A stretch of 64,000 nt of DNA from Cytobacillus sp. NCCP-133 (GCF_026011715.1 NZ_BRVM01000017.1:1-64000), one strand, 5' to 3'; shown: positions 26,756-37,188, counted from the stretch's first letter. Made by a program: numbers and translations. The notes: a model not told the origin generated them from the letters alone.

Positions 26756-27121
26756 ATGAGCAATTTAGCACGAAAGATGCAGGAAGAACAGCAGCTTCAG
26801 CAGCAAACCCAGCAAATCCAGGCCCCCAAAAAAATAAAGTCCCGAAAGTCCTGGCTTTCTCCCGGTGAAAAGATTCTGGGACTTGCTTTTACAGGAATTG
26901 TATGTTTTGGTGCAGTTCAGATGGTTTCAAACCAGGCAGCCATATACGAAGTCAACAAAGAGATTCAGCAAACGGAGCGGGCTATTCAAAACCAGACAAA
27001 GGTTAATGGGGATCTTGAAATGCAAGTCAGCGAGTTAAGTACATATGAACGCATAAAAGCGAAAGCTGAAGAAATGGGATTAAAATTCAGCGGAAATAAT
27101 GTCAAGGTTGTGGAAGATTAA
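26756..27121 (+). CDS. ftsL: Cell division protein FtsL
   Basis: 121 residues, ATG with GGAGGGAATTT. A Gln-rich cytoplasmic tail (about 1-40), one membrane segment (ILGLAFTGIVCFGAVQMV) and an extracellular leucine-zipper-like coiled coil (about 62-110) ending in EEMGLKFSGNNVKVV. FtsL forms the divisome subcomplex with DivIC and DivIB. The stop codon overlaps the pbpB start (TAATG). Confidence 0.94.
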   Translation: MSNLARKMQEEQQLQQQTQQIQAPKKIKSRKSWLSPGEKILGLAFTGIVCFGAVQMVSNQAAIYEVNKEIQQTERAIQNQTKVNGDLEMQVSELSTYERIKAKAEEMGLKFSGNNVKVVED

Positions 27122-29346
27122 TGAATAAGCAGCCTAATATAAATTTTGGAGCAGCGATATTATTCCTAATATTCAGTCTGCTCTTTTTTGTATTGATTTT
27201 TCGCTTTATATCGATTCAATTTACCGGAGAAGCAGCTGGACATGCCCTTGCGGCAAAAGCTCAGCAAAAATATGAACGGGAAAAAACGATAGAAGCCAAA
27301 AGGGGTACGATCTATGACCGGAATGGTGAAGTGATTGCTGAGGATACTGTTTCCTACAAGCTTGTGGCTATTCTCGATAAGAGCATGAAACCGGATTATG
27401 TGAAGGATCCAGATAAGACGGCAAAGGCACTTTCGGACGTAATAGATTTGAAAGAGTCGGAGATTTATAGAATTCTCACTAAGAAAACAAAAAAAGGGAA
27501 GACTCCTTTTCAAGTGGAGTTTGGCAAAGCCGGAAGAGACCTTCCGTTAAAGGCTAAGCTTGAAATTGAGGAGATGAAACTTCCTGGCATTACATTCATC
27601 ACTGATTCAAAGCGGTTTTACCCGAATGGTATTTTTGCATCACATTTGATTGGTTATGTTGAAAAGAAAAATAATGAAACCAATAAGACTGATACCATTG
27701 GGATGCTGGGTCTTGAGCAGAGTTTAAATGAAATATTGACAGGCAAGGATGGGAAATTCAGATATGAAAGTGATATTTGGGGCTATTTGCTGCCAAATGG
27801 CGACCAAATGATCAAGCCAGCACAAAATGGCAAAGATGTCTATTTGACAATAGATAAAAAAATTCAGACCTTCCTTGAAGACTCATTAAATAAAGTGGAC
27901 GAAGAGTATAAACCGAAAAAAATGGTAGCAGTCGTAGCTGATGCAAAAACGGGTGATATTCTTGCTATGGGGCAAAGGCCATCCTTCCACCCTAAGACAA
28001 AGGAAGGGATAGAAGAAACCTGGCATAACGAAGTCATTGAAAATTCTTTTGAGCCAGGATCCACCATGAAGATTTTTACCCTGGCAGCTGCCATTGAAGA
28101 GGGTGTCTTTAATCCAAACGAAGGGTTCAAATCAGGCAGTTATAAAGTAACTGAAAATTCTCCTGCGATAAGAGATCATAACCAGGGAAGAGGATGGGGG
28201 TCCATTACTTATCTTGAAGGTGTCCAGCGCTCATCGAATGTTGCATTTGCGAAAATAGTTAAAGAAAAGCTTGGCTTTGAGTCTTATCGGGAATATTTAA
28301 CAAAGTTTGGATTTGAAGATCCAACAGGGATTGACTTGCCAAATGAAACAGGCGGAAATATCGCATATGAATGGCCGCTGGAAAAGGTTACTACCGGTTT
28401 CGGACAAGGAACTGCCATCACACCTATTCAGCAGATACAGGCGGCCACAGCTATCGCGAACGACGGAAAAATGATGCAGCCGCATGTAATCGGCAGAATT
28501 GTTGATAGTGACAAAAACGAAGTAGTCAAAGAAACGAAACCCGAGGTCAAAGCTGAACCGATAACAGCGGAGACAGCTAAAAAAACGAGAGATATACTTG
28601 AGACAGTCGTTTCGTCTGAAAATGGCACAGGCTATAAACGTTATAACATTGAAGGTTACGAAGTAGCCGGAAAAACAGGTACAGCGCAAATCCCCGACCC
28701 AAATGGGGGGGGATATCAAACCGGTCATGAAAACTTTATCTTTTCTTTTTTGGGCATGGCGCCAAAAGATAATCCCGAATTAATTATCTATGTTGCTGTG
28801 CAGCAGCCAGACCTAGATCTCAGCACAAATGGTGCCGAGCCGGTTTCGAAAATATTCACGCCCGTTATGAAGAGCAGCTTGCAATATCTAAATATTGAAC
28901 CTTCCAAAAAATTAAAAATCAATTCCGAACAAGCACCTGAAGTGGAGGGCCTGACTGCTGAAGAGGCGAAAAAGGAGCTGGAGAAATCCGGGTTTGAAGC
29001 CATTGTCCTTGGAAAAGGGGATAAAGTCGAGAGACAGGTTCCAGGCAATATGTATAACTTGCTTGAAGGAGAAAGGGTGATTTTGAAAACAGATGGTGAA
29101 TTAACCATACCCGACATGAATGGATGGTCATTAAGGGATGTCATGAAAGTAGCGAAATTGGCCAGCTTAAAGCTTAATACAGTTGGGAACGGCTACGTTG
29201 TCAAACAAAACCTGAAGGCAGGATCCTCCTTAAAAGAAGGGGATTATTTAATCGTCGAACTGGAACCTCCTTCACAAAAATACAAGGATAATGATTTGAA
29301 TACAGAAGAAGATGAGCAGGAAGAAATGGAAACGGTGCTTGATTAA
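27121..29346 (+). CDS. pbpB: Division transpeptidase PBP2B
   Basis: 741 residues. N-terminal membrane anchor, a PBP dimerisation domain (RGTIYDRNGEVIAED), and a transpeptidase domain with the catalytic S314 in GSTMK, S371-S372-N373, and KTG at 518-520. Two PASTA domains follow (about 605-655 and 660-715) and an acidic tail. PBP2B is the class B septal transpeptidase that works with FtsW in vegetative septation. It is 25 residues longer than the B. subtilis protein (716, from memory), mostly in the tail. It overlaps ftsL by one base. Confidence 0.97.
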   Translation: MNKQPNINFGAAILFLIFSLLFFVLIFRFISIQFTGEAAGHALAAKAQQKYEREKTIEAKRGTIYDRNGEVIAEDTVSYKLVAILDKSMKPDYVKDPDKTAKALSDVIDLKESEIYRILTKKTKKGKTPFQVEFGKAGRDLPLKAKLEIEEMKLPGITFITDSKRFYPNGIFASHLIGYVEKKNNETNKTDTIGMLGLEQSLNEILTGKDGKFRYESDIWGYLLPNGDQMIKPAQNGKDVYLTIDKKIQTFLEDSLNKVDEEYKPKKMVAVVADAKTGDILAMGQRPSFHPKTKEGIEETWHNEVIENSFEPGSTMKIFTLAAAIEEGVFNPNEGFKSGSYKVTENSPAIRDHNQGRGWGSITYLEGVQRSSNVAFAKIVKEKLGFESYREYLTKFGFEDPTGIDLPNETGGNIAYEWPLEKVTTGFGQGTAITPIQQIQAATAIANDGKMMQPHVIGRIVDSDKNEVVKETKPEVKAEPITAETAKKTRDILETVVSSENGTGYKRYNIEGYEVAGKTGTAQIPDPNGGGYQTGHENFIFSFLGMAPKDNPELIIYVAVQQPDLDLSTNGAEPVSKIFTPVMKSSLQYLNIEPSKKLKINSEQAPEVEGLTAEEAKKELEKSGFEAIVLGKGDKVERQVPGNMYNLLEGERVILKTDGELTIPDMNGWSLRDVMKVAKLASLKLNTVGNGYVVKQNLKAGSSLKEGDYLIVELEPPSQKYKDNDLNTEEDEQEEMETVLD

Positions 29347-29351
29347 TGTTG

Positions 29352-29406
29352 GAACGCATTGTCTGTGAGGCAGTGCGTTCTATTCATATGGGTACAAGCA
29401 TATATT
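29352..29406 (+). promoter_or_regulatory. Candidate sigma-E promoter of spoVD, overlapping a hairpin
   Basis: TTCTATT (29378-29384), a 14-base spacer and CATATATT (29399-29406) resemble the sigma-E consensus (KMATATT, CATACAnT). The -35 overlaps the right arm of a hairpin (GAACGCATTG/CAGTGCGTTC, 29352-29380) that may weaken readthrough from pbpB. spoVD is known to be mother-cell expressed in B. subtilis. Confidence 0.65.
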
Positions 29407-29441
29407 GGAACGAGCCATAATCTAAGGAGGTTCGTTCTTAC

Positions 29442-31361
29442 ATGCGAGTTTCAAATGTGACCGTGCGAAAACGGCTGACTGTAGCTTTGATCGTTGGTAT
29501 TCTTGTTTTTTTTATCATTGATTTACGTCTTGGGTATGTACAGTTTTTTCTTGGGAATATGCTTACAGATGGCGCAAAAGAACTCTGGAGCAGAGATATC
29601 CCTTTTGAACCGGAGAGGGGGGAAATTGTCGACCGGAATGGTGTTCCGCTAGCCACTAATGTCAGTGCACCTACTGTTTATGTAGTTCCTAGGCAAATAA
29701 AGGATCCAGCTGACACTTCGGAAAAATTGGCCGCTGTACTGAATATGTCGAAAGAGAAAGCCTACCAGCTCATTACAAAAAAAGCCTCTAGTGTGAAAAT
29801 TCCTGAAGGTCAAAAAATTTCTCATCAAAAAGCAAAGGAAATTCGCGCATTGGAAATAGAAGGTGTTTATATTGGTGAAGACTCCAAGCGGCATTATCCA
29901 TTTGGCAATTACCTTTCCCATGTCCTTGGTTTTGCCGGAATTGACAATCAGGGGTTAATGGGCCTTGAATTATATTATGATGAAGAACTAAAAGGAAAAA
30001 AAGGTTCCGTGAAATTTTATGCAAATGCAAAAGGGGAGCGCATGAATGATATGGCGGATGATTATAAACCGCCAGTGGACGGAATGAATCTTAGGCTGAC
30101 GATAGACTCGAAAATCCAAACGATCGTTGAAAGAGAGCTTGATATTGCCCAAGCAGAATATAATCCTGACGGAATCATAGCGATCGCCATGAATCCAAAT
30201 AATGGGGAAATCCTTGCCATGGCAAGCAGACCTGATTTTGACCCTGCTAATTTTAGAAACGTGCCTCCTGAAATTTACAACCGGAATCTGCCAATCTGGA
30301 GTACATATGAGCCGGGTTCCACTTTTAAAATTATTACGCTGGCGGCTGCACTTGAAGAAGGGAAGGTAGACTTGGCGAAAGACCATTTTCATGATCCGGG
30401 TTATGTGGAAGTTGGCGGTGCGAGGCTAAGATGCTGGAAGAAAGGTGGCCATGGCAGCCAGACTTTCCTTGAAGTAGTCCAAAACTCCTGTAACCCTGGG
30501 TTTGTAGAATTGGGGGAACGTTTGGGAAAAGAAAAGTTATTTAAATATATCCGTGATTTTGGTTTTGGGGAGAAAACAGGTATTGACCTTCAGGGTGAAG
30601 GCAAAGGGATTTTATTTAATCTCGATCGTGTAGGACCGGTCGAACAGGCAACCACTGCATTTGGACAGGGGGTTTCCGTAACGCCAATCCAGCAAGTAGC
30701 AGCAATCTCAGCTGCGGTCAATGGCGGAACGTTATATACTCCTTATATTGCCAAAGAGCTGATTAATCCTGCTAATGGAGAGATTCTTATGAAAAAGTCT
30801 CCTGAGGCTAAAAGAAAAGTAATTTCAAAGGAAACATCCGATGGAATTAGATATGCTCTTGAAAATGTAGTTGCGAAGGGGTCTGGTAAAAAGGCATTCG
30901 TGGAAGGATACCGAGTTGGAGGTAAAACCGGTACCGCGCAAAAAGCACAAAATGGCCGTTACCTTGAAAATAACCATATTGTTTCTTTTATTGGTTTTGC
31001 TCCAGCCGATGACCCGCAGCTGGTTGTTTATGTGGCAGTAGATAATCCGAAAGGAACTGTTCAATTTGGAGGCGTTGTTGCTGCGCCGATTGTTGGTGAA
31101 ATAATGGGAGACAGTCTGCGTGCCATGGGTGTGAAGCCTAGAAAAGAACAGATTGAAAAGGAACTGACCTGGATGGATTCTCCAATGATTGAAGTTCCCG
31201 ATATGGTTGGCATGACTAAGAAGGATCTGGGCGAGCTCTATCTGAACTTAAAAATCGATGCGAGCGGCACGGGCAATACAGTTGTGAAGCAAACGCCTCA
31301 GCCTGGTATAAAGCTAAAGGAAGGGTCGACAATTCGTCTATACTTCGATGAAGAGGATTAG
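29442..31361 (+). CDS. spoVD: Spore cortex transpeptidase SpoVD
   Basis: 639 residues, ATG with TAAGGAGG. Membrane anchor, then dimerisation domain (RGEIVDRNGVPLATN), transpeptidase domain with catalytic S293 in GSTFK, S349-C350-N351, KTG at 495-497, and a single C-terminal PASTA domain (about 582-638). The Cys inside the SxN motif (C350) and C331 match the redox-controlled pair of B. subtilis SpoVD, a disulfide that the thiol-disulfide oxidoreductase StoA breaks during sporulation. SpoVD partners SpoVE in cortex peptidoglycan synthesis. Confidence 0.97.
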   Translation: MRVSNVTVRKRLTVALIVGILVFFIIDLRLGYVQFFLGNMLTDGAKELWSRDIPFEPERGEIVDRNGVPLATNVSAPTVYVVPRQIKDPADTSEKLAAVLNMSKEKAYQLITKKASSVKIPEGQKISHQKAKEIRALEIEGVYIGEDSKRHYPFGNYLSHVLGFAGIDNQGLMGLELYYDEELKGKKGSVKFYANAKGERMNDMADDYKPPVDGMNLRLTIDSKIQTIVERELDIAQAEYNPDGIIAIAMNPNNGEILAMASRPDFDPANFRNVPPEIYNRNLPIWSTYEPGSTFKIITLAAALEEGKVDLAKDHFHDPGYVEVGGARLRCWKKGGHGSQTFLEVVQNSCNPGFVELGERLGKEKLFKYIRDFGFGEKTGIDLQGEGKGILFNLDRVGPVEQATTAFGQGVSVTPIQQVAAISAAVNGGTLYTPYIAKELINPANGEILMKKSPEAKRKVISKETSDGIRYALENVVAKGSGKKAFVEGYRVGGKTGTAQKAQNGRYLENNHIVSFIGFAPADDPQLVVYVAVDNPKGTVQFGGVVAAPIVGEIMGDSLRAMGVKPRKEQIEKELTWMDSPMIEVPDMVGMTKKDLGELYLNLKIDASGTGNTVVKQTPQPGIKLKEGSTIRLYFDEED

Positions 31362-31371
31362 CAGCCATAGA

Positions 31372-31415
31372 GGGCGGCACAATTTTTGCGCCGCCTGAAT
31401 TTTTGTGTTTTTTTG
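31372..31415 (+). terminator. Probable terminator after spoVD
   Basis: Stem GGGCGGC/GCCGCCT (one G-T pair) with an 11-base loop; T-runs follow 5 and 12 bases later. The spacing of the T-runs makes it less certain. Confidence 0.6.
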
Positions 31416-31636
31416 AAGGATACGCCTTTGCCGCTTTGTGAATAGGAGTATGATTAAATGGCTAAAAAGGCAATTATCATGTACAATATATAACGCCATG
31501 ATTTTGGGGAAGTTTTATATATGCTGGAGATGAATCTTCTGCGCTACTCAATTAAGCTGAAATATGCAAGGAATTCAGATTGCTATTAAAAGAGGAAAAC
31601 AGATAGCGTTGCTTTAGAATGAGAGGAATGAAAAAT

Positions 31637-33097
31637 ATGAAATTACATACCTTGCTGCAATATTTGCGGCCATACATGTCTTACGGCGGGGACAATCCGG
31701 AAATTACATCCATTGTCAATGACAACCGAAAAGTAACAGCCGGCAGCTTATTTATTTGTATAGAGGGTTATACGGTTGATGGGCATGATTTTGCTGCCTC
31801 AGCTGCAGAAAAAGGAGCAGCAGCTGTTGTAGCCCAAAAGGAATTGGATTTGGACATACCTGTTATACTTGTGAAAAACACACGGAGAGCAATGGCCTTG
31901 CTTGCTGATGCTTTCTATGGCCAACCGAGTCAAAAGCTCCACCTGATCGGGGTAACTGGCACAAACGGTAAAACAACAACAAGTCATCTAATTGAAAAAA
32001 TCCTATCTGATGCAGGTCAGATAACGGGATTAATTGGAACGATGTATTCGAAAATTGGTGAAGAGACTTTCGAAGTGAAAAATACTACACCTGAAAGCCT
32101 TACCCTTCAAAGCACCTTCAAAAAAATGGTCGATGCAGGGGTTGACTCTGCTGTTATGGAGGTTTCTTCCCATGCGCTTGATGAAGGCCGTGTCCATGGA
32201 TGTGATTATGATGTAGCCGTGTTTACAAACTTGACCCAGGACCATTTGGATTATCATAAAACGATGGATGATTACCGCCATGCTAAAGGTCTGCTTTTCG
32301 CGCAGCTGGGCAGTGCTTTTAACCAGGAAAGGCCCAAATATGCCATATTGAATGCGGACGATCGGGCTTCAGCTGAATATGAAAAATCAACTGCAGCCCA
32401 TGTATTGTCATATGGCATTGAACATGACGCTGATCTTCGCGCTGTCAATATCGAAATGACTTCAGGAGGTACTGCATTCGATTTGGTTAGCCCTTTTGGA
32501 AAACATAAAGTATTGCTGAAAATGATTGGCAAATTCAGTGTATACAACGTGCTCGCAAGTATTGGAGCAGGAATTTCCTCTGGCATACCAATCGCTAAGA
32601 TTATTAAATCTGTTGAGCAAATGAATGGAGTTTCCGGCAGGTTCGAAACCATTGACGCAGGCCAGGGATTTTCAGTAATCGTTGATTATTCCCATACCCC
32701 AGATAGCTTGAAGAACGCTTTGGAGACGGTTAAGCAATTTGCGCAGAAAAGAATATTTGCAATAGTCGGCTGCGGAGGAGATCGAGATCGATCCAAAAGA
32801 CCTCTTATGGCAGAAATTGCATGTGAATTTAGCACTGATCCGATCTTCACATCAGACAATCCGCGCAGTGAAGATCCGCAGCAGATCTTAAGGGATATGG
32901 AAGTAGGCGCAAAGGGTGAAAATTATAAGATGATCGTCGATAGAAGAGAGGCCATTCGCTATGCTGTGGCAAATGCAAGTGAAGGCGATGTTATATTGAT
33001 TGCCGGCAAAGGCCATGAAACGTATCAAATAATTGGGAACCAAGTATTTGATTTTGATGACCGCCTAGTTGCTAAAGAAGCGATAGAGGAGCGATAA
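31637..33097 (+). CDS. murE: UDP-MurNAc-tripeptide synthetase MurE
   Basis: 486 residues from ATG 31637 with GAGAGGA 9 bases upstream, aligned to the known start (MKLxxLL). Signatures: N-domain ([25 protein letters not shown]), P-loop [13 protein letters not shown] (about 107-119), the substrate segment [10 protein letters not shown] and the meso-DAP recognition motif DNPR (SDNPRSEDP, around 410). It therefore adds meso-diaminopimelate to UDP-MurNAc-Ala-Glu. First gene of a tight murE-x-mraY-murD operon. Confidence 0.97.
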   Translation: MKLHTLLQYLRPYMSYGGDNPEITSIVNDNRKVTAGSLFICIEGYTVDGHDFAASAAEKGAAAVVAQKELDLDIPVILVKNTRRAMALLADAFYGQPSQKLHLIGVTGTNGKTTTSHLIEKILSDAGQITGLIGTMYSKIGEETFEVKNTTPESLTLQSTFKKMVDAGVDSAVMEVSSHALDEGRVHGCDYDVAVFTNLTQDHLDYHKTMDDYRHAKGLLFAQLGSAFNQERPKYAILNADDRASAEYEKSTAAHVLSYGIEHDADLRAVNIEMTSGGTAFDLVSPFGKHKVLLKMIGKFSVYNVLASIGAGISSGIPIAKIIKSVEQMNGVSGRFETIDAGQGFSVIVDYSHTPDSLKNALETVKQFAQKRIFAIVGCGGDRDRSKRPLMAEIACEFSTDPIFTSDNPRSEDPQQILRDMEVGAKGENYKMIVDRREAIRYAVANASEGDVILIAGKGHETYQIIGNQVFDFDDRLVAKEAIEER

Positions 33098-33098
33098 A

Positions 33099-33548
33099 AT
33101 GTATTTAACGTATGGTGATTTAGCAGAATTGTTTCCAAAAGCTTCAGGTATTAAGGACAATGAGCTGCATTTTCATACGGTAGCTGCTTCCTCTTCGATC
33201 GTTCAGCCAAAAGGAATATATATTCCGCTAGAAGAAAAAGAAAATCTGAAAGAAGCGATTGGAAATGGAGCAGTTGCTGCCCTTTGGAATAAAAAAGACC
33301 AGTTACCGGCATATACGCCAAATCATTTCCCAATATTTTATATGAATGACTTAAGGAAAGGCTTAAAGGATATCATGGAATTATATATAGAAAAAATGAA
33401 AAGAGCAGATAAAAAGATAAATACAACTAATTTCCTTTTTTTAGATGAAAAAAGTCTGAAAGAAAATGATGCGACATATGATATTGCTGTGATGGCTGAA
33501 AAATTGCATGCAGCCTATGGACAAAACAAGCAAGAAAGGAGGGGATAA
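33099..33548 (+). CDS. Stand-alone MurE/MurF N-terminal-domain-like protein
   Basis: 149 residues; ATG one base after the murE stop, and two bases before mraY. The segment [18 protein letters not shown]...[21 protein letters not shown] follows the pattern of the Mur ligase N-domain (S/D-S-R-x-V-x-P-G-x-x-F-x-x-x, then A-I-x-x-G-A-x-A). After about residue 100 it loses similarity, and no P-loop or catalytic domain exists. In the classical dcw order murF lies exactly here, while in B. subtilis it is elsewhere. So this may be a relic of murF, or a regulatory or UDP-precursor-binding protein. Its Mur-like identity is inference from pattern. Confidence 0.7.
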   Translation: MYLTYGDLAELFPKASGIKDNELHFHTVAASSSIVQPKGIYIPLEEKENLKEAIGNGAVAALWNKKDQLPAYTPNHFPIFYMNDLRKGLKDIMELYIEKMKRADKKINTTNFLFLDEKSLKENDATYDIAVMAEKLHAAYGQNKQERRG

Positions 33549-33550
33549 AT

Positions 33551-34525
33551 ATGATGGAGCAAGTTATTTTTTTCACGATCTTGGCAGGTTTCTTAATAAC
33601 GGTTTTACTGTCTCCTATATTTATTCCCTTCTTAAGAAGATTGAAATTTGGGCAAAGCATCCGTGAGGAAGGGCCCAAATCCCATCAGAAAAAAACAGGT
33701 ACACCGACGATGGGTGGGATCATGATCCTTTTCTCCATCACCGCAACAACTTTACTGATGACAGGGAAATTTTCTGAGCCTACTGTAAAAACCTATTTAT
33801 TATTATTGGTAACATTGGGCTTTGGTCTTCTTGGTTTCCTGGATGACTTTATAAAGGTAGCGTTGAAGCGAAATCTGGGACTTACTTCTAAGCAAAAGCT
33901 TTTGGGCCAGATCATTATTTCGGTTATTTTTTATTTTGTTTTCAAGCAAAATGATTTTTCTACTGAAGTATATATCCCGCTAACAGACCTTTCTTTTGAT
34001 TTGGGCTGGTGGTATGTTTTCTTTATTATCTTTTGGCTTGTCGGGTTCTCTAATGCAGTTAATCTGACAGATGGACTTGATGGTCTCGTGTCAGGCGCTG
34101 CGGCAATTGCCTTTGGGGCTTTTGCGGTATTGGCTTGGAACCAATCGCAATTTGAAATATCAATTTTTTCTGTTGCAGTCGTTGGAGCAGTGTTGGGCTT
34201 TCTTGTTTTTAATGCTCACCCTGCGAAAGTATTTATGGGAGATACAGGCTCCCTGGCTCTAGGCGGAGCAATTGCAACGATTGCTATCCTGACAAAGCTT
34301 GAAATCATTTTGATCATTATCGGCGGTGTTTTTGTTATCGAAACGCTTTCTGTTATTTTGCAAGTAGCTTCTTTTAAAACAACCGGGAAGCGTATTTTTA
34401 AGATGAGTCCGCTTCATCATCATTATGAACTAGTAGGATGGTCGGAATGGCGGGTAGTTGTAACCTTCTGGACTGTAGGCCTGCTGTTTGCAATCATCGG
34501 AATTTATATTGAGGTGTGGGTGTAA
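33551..34525 (+). CDS. mraY: Phospho-MurNAc-pentapeptide transferase MraY
   Basis: 324 residues, ATG (or the next ATG) with AAAGGAGG. Ten membrane segments. Motifs: [13 protein letters not shown], the catalytic DD in [19 protein letters not shown], and HHHYELVGW at the C-terminus. MraY makes lipid I from UDP-MurNAc-pentapeptide and undecaprenyl phosphate. It lies 2 bases after the Mur-like gene and 1 base before murD. Confidence 0.97.
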   Translation: MMEQVIFFTILAGFLITVLLSPIFIPFLRRLKFGQSIREEGPKSHQKKTGTPTMGGIMILFSITATTLLMTGKFSEPTVKTYLLLLVTLGFGLLGFLDDFIKVALKRNLGLTSKQKLLGQIIISVIFYFVFKQNDFSTEVYIPLTDLSFDLGWWYVFFIIFWLVGFSNAVNLTDGLDGLVSGAAAIAFGAFAVLAWNQSQFEISIFSVAVVGAVLGFLVFNAHPAKVFMGDTGSLALGGAIATIAILTKLEIILIIIGGVFVIETLSVILQVASFKTTGKRIFKMSPLHHHYELVGWSEWRVVVTFWTVGLLFAIIGIYIEVWV

Positions 34526-34526
34526 A

Positions 34527-35879
34527 GTGAAGGAAATTAATCGCTATCGACATAAGAAAATATTAGTATTGGGGCTCGCTAAGAGTGGTGTTGCAGCAGC
34601 CTCCCTTTTACATAAACTAGGAGCCTTTGTTACAGTTAACGACTTTAAGCCTCTGGCGGAAAACCCAGAAGCTCAAGGCCTGCTTGAGCAGGGAATTACA
34701 GTTATTTGCGGAGGCCACCCTATTGAATTGCTTGAGGAAGGTTTCGAGCTAATCGTTAAAAATCCTGGTATTCCATATCACAACCCCATGATTAAAGGGG
34801 CTGAGGAAAAAGGGATTCCAGTTATTACAGAGGTAGAGCTTGCCTATCAGATTTCTGAAGCTCCTTTTATCGGCATTACTGGTACAAATGGAAAAACGAC
34901 TACGACAACACTTGTATTTGAAATGCTTCGGGCAGGAAGTAAAAAACCTATAATTGCCGGCAATATAGGAACGGTTGCTTCTGAGGTTGCCCAGGATGCT
35001 ACTGTAGAGAATCAGATTGTTATTGAATTATCTTCCTTTCAGCTTATGGGCATTCAGGAATTCAGGCCTAGGATTGCCATTTTGACAAATCTTTATGATG
35101 CACACCTTGATTACCATGGCACAAGGGAAGAGTACCACGCTGCCAAAGCAAATATTACGGTGAATCAGACTAGCAGTGATTACTTTATTGTTAATGCCGA
35201 TCAAGACAAAGTGATGGAAACAGCAGCTGGTTCCAAAGCAAAAATTATTCCCTTCTCAACAACTAAAGAACTGACAGAAGGCGCATATGTCAGGGGTGGA
35301 TGGATTTATTTCAATAGTGAAAAGGTGATGCAAAGAAAAGATGTAAGCCTGCCGGGAGCACACAACCTTGAAAATATTTTATCCTCGGTTGCTGCCGCAA
35401 AGCTTTCGGATGTTGGAAATGAAGCCATTTTAGACGTATTAAGCACATTTGCGGGAGTGAAACATCGTCTGCAATATGTAGGGGAATTCCAAAGCAGGAA
35501 ATTTTATAATGATTCAAAAGCTACAAATATTTTGGCGACGAAAAATGCCATATCAGCTTTTAGTGATCCTGTAATCTTGCTTGCAGGGGGACTTGACCGC
35601 GGAAATGGCTTTGAAGAACTTATCCCATCGCTAAATCACGTCAAAGCCCTTGTATCCTTCGGTCAAACTGCAGAAAAGATTGAGGTAGCAGCCTTGGAAG
35701 CCGGAATAAAAACCATCGAGCGTGTCGATAATGTTGAAAAAGCCGTACAATCTGCCTATAAGCTATCGGAGCCGGGAGATGTGATTCTGCTTTCCCCGGC
35801 CTGTGCAAGCTGGGACCAATATAAAACTTTTGAGGTTCGGGGAGACATGTTTATAGATGCGGTGCATAAGCTTAAATAA
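34527..35879 (+). CDS. murD: UDP-MurNAc-L-alanine:D-glutamate ligase MurD
   Basis: 450 residues from GTG 34527, one base after the mraY stop, with GAGGTG about 10 bases upstream inside mraY. N-domain [20 protein letters not shown]-loop [20 protein letters not shown] and FYNDSKATN and [11 protein letters not shown] are family signatures. It adds D-glutamate to UDP-MurNAc-L-Ala. Last gene of the murE operon; a probable terminator follows. Confidence 0.97.
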   Translation: MKEINRYRHKKILVLGLAKSGVAAASLLHKLGAFVTVNDFKPLAENPEAQGLLEQGITVICGGHPIELLEEGFELIVKNPGIPYHNPMIKGAEEKGIPVITEVELAYQISEAPFIGITGTNGKTTTTTLVFEMLRAGSKKPIIAGNIGTVASEVAQDATVENQIVIELSSFQLMGIQEFRPRIAILTNLYDAHLDYHGTREEYHAAKANITVNQTSSDYFIVNADQDKVMETAAGSKAKIIPFSTTKELTEGAYVRGGWIYFNSEKVMQRKDVSLPGAHNLENILSSVAAAKLSDVGNEAILDVLSTFAGVKHRLQYVGEFQSRKFYNDSKATNILATKNAISAFSDPVILLAGGLDRGNGFEELIPSLNHVKALVSFGQTAEKIEVAALEAGIKTIERVDNVEKAVQSAYKLSEPGDVILLSPACASWDQYKTFEVRGDMFIDAVHKLK

Positions 35880-35963
35880 GGGCTTGTCTGCGGGACTAGA
35901 ATATTCAGCTTAGGCATACATCTGCTTCGCGAAGACATTTAGAGCTTTAAACGGAATAGCAAA

Positions 35964-36010
35964 AGCCCTGCCTGGAAGGGAAACCATGCCGGCAGGAGCC
36001 TGCTTTTTTT
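35964..36010 (+). terminator. Probable terminator after murD
   Basis: CCTGCC (35967-35972) pairs with GGCAGG (35991-35996); an alternative short stem GCAG/CTGC directly precedes TTTTTTT. Confidence 0.6.
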
Positions 36011-36045
36011 AATAGCCCTAAAACTTGCATTCGAGGTGTATTGCG

Positions 36046-37146
36046 TTGCCGACAAAAAAAACCACTCCCGACTTTATATTAATGATTGTTACGTTTATGC
36101 TGCTTGCTGTAGGCTTGACTATGGTCTATAGCGCAAGTGCGATATGGGCAGACTATAAATTTGATGACTCTTTTTTCTTTGCAAAAAGGCAAATGCTTTT
36201 TGCGGGTGTTGGAATTATAGCCATGTTTTTTATTATGAATGTGGATTATTGGACCTGGAGGACATGGGCAAAAGTATTGATTATTGTTTGCTTTGTGCTT
36301 TTGCTTTTAGTGCTGATTCCTGGTATCGGAAATGTTCGAAATGGTTCAAGAAGCTGGATTGGTGTAGGCGCCTTTTCCATCCAGCCCTCGGAATTTATGA
36401 AGCTGGCAATGATTGTTTTTATGGCAAAATTCTTATCTGAAAAACAAAAACTTATTACCTCCTTCAGAAAAGGGCTTATCCCTTCCCTGGGCCTTGTTTT
36501 TTTAGCCTTTGGATTAATTATGCTTCAGCCTGACTTGGGGACAGGGACGGTTATGGTCGGAACTTGTGTGGTAATGATTTTTATATCAGGCGCGAGAATC
36601 AGCCATTTTGTTTGGTTTGGTGTAGCTGGCTTGGCAGGATTTGTGGCGCTTGTTCTTTCAGCTCCCTACAGAATAAAGCGGATCACTTCGTTTCTTGACC
36701 CCTGGGAAGATCCCTTAGGGAGCGGATTCCAAATAATCCAATCTCTATATGCTATTGGACCTGGTGGACTATTCGGGTTAGGGCTCGGGCAGAGCCGGCA
36801 AAAGTTCTTTTATCTTCCAGAGCCGCAAACGGACTTTATTTTTGCTATCCTGGCTGAAGAGCTTGGTTTTATCGGGGGATCTTTTGTAATATTATTATTT
36901 GCACTCCTCTTATGGCGTGGAATACGAATTGCATTGGGGGCGCCAGACCTTTACGGGAGTTTTTTGGCAGTTGGAATTATCGCCATGGTAGCCATCCAAG
37001 TAATGATTAATATCGGAGTTGTAACTGGCCTAATGCCTGTTACCGGCATTACTCTTCCTTTTCTGAGCTATGGAGGTTCTTCGTTAACCCTTATGCTGAT
37101 GGCTATAGGAGTTCTGCTGAATATCAGCCGCTATGCACGGTATTAA
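36046..37146 (+). CDS. spoVE: Stage V sporulation SEDS glycosyltransferase SpoVE
   Basis: 366 residues from TTG 36046, with GAGGTG 7 bases upstream; length and N-terminus (MPTKKTTPDFIL) equal the B. subtilis protein. Ten membrane segments. SEDS signatures: MVYSAS, NGSRSWIGVGAFSIQPSEFMKLAMI, MLQPDLGTG, the catalytic-loop YLPEPQTDFIFAI and LPFLSYGGSS. SpoVE polymerises cortex peptidoglycan from lipid II with SpoVD. Confidence 0.95.
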   Translation: MPTKKTTPDFILMIVTFMLLAVGLTMVYSASAIWADYKFDDSFFFAKRQMLFAGVGIIAMFFIMNVDYWTWRTWAKVLIIVCFVLLLLVLIPGIGNVRNGSRSWIGVGAFSIQPSEFMKLAMIVFMAKFLSEKQKLITSFRKGLIPSLGLVFLAFGLIMLQPDLGTGTVMVGTCVVMIFISGARISHFVWFGVAGLAGFVALVLSAPYRIKRITSFLDPWEDPLGSGFQIIQSLYAIGPGGLFGLGLGQSRQKFFYLPEPQTDFIFAILAEELGFIGGSFVILLFALLLWRGIRIALGAPDLYGSFLAVGIIAMVAIQVMINIGVVTGLMPVTGITLPFLSYGGSSLTLMLMAIGVLLNISRYARY

Positions 37147-37159
37147 CATTTGCTATGAA

Positions 37160-37188
37160 GAAACCCTGCCCAGCAGGGTTTCTTTTTT
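37160..37188 (+). terminator. Terminator after spoVE
   Basis: GAAACCCTGC/GCAGGGTTTC with loop CCA, followed by TTTTTT. Confidence 0.92.

Noticed and set aside
35900-35930. GAATATT and CATACAT, resembling sigma-E elements, upstream of spoVE
   Set aside because: Both match well alone, but only 9 bases separate them, whereas sigma-E needs about 14. Not called as a promoter.
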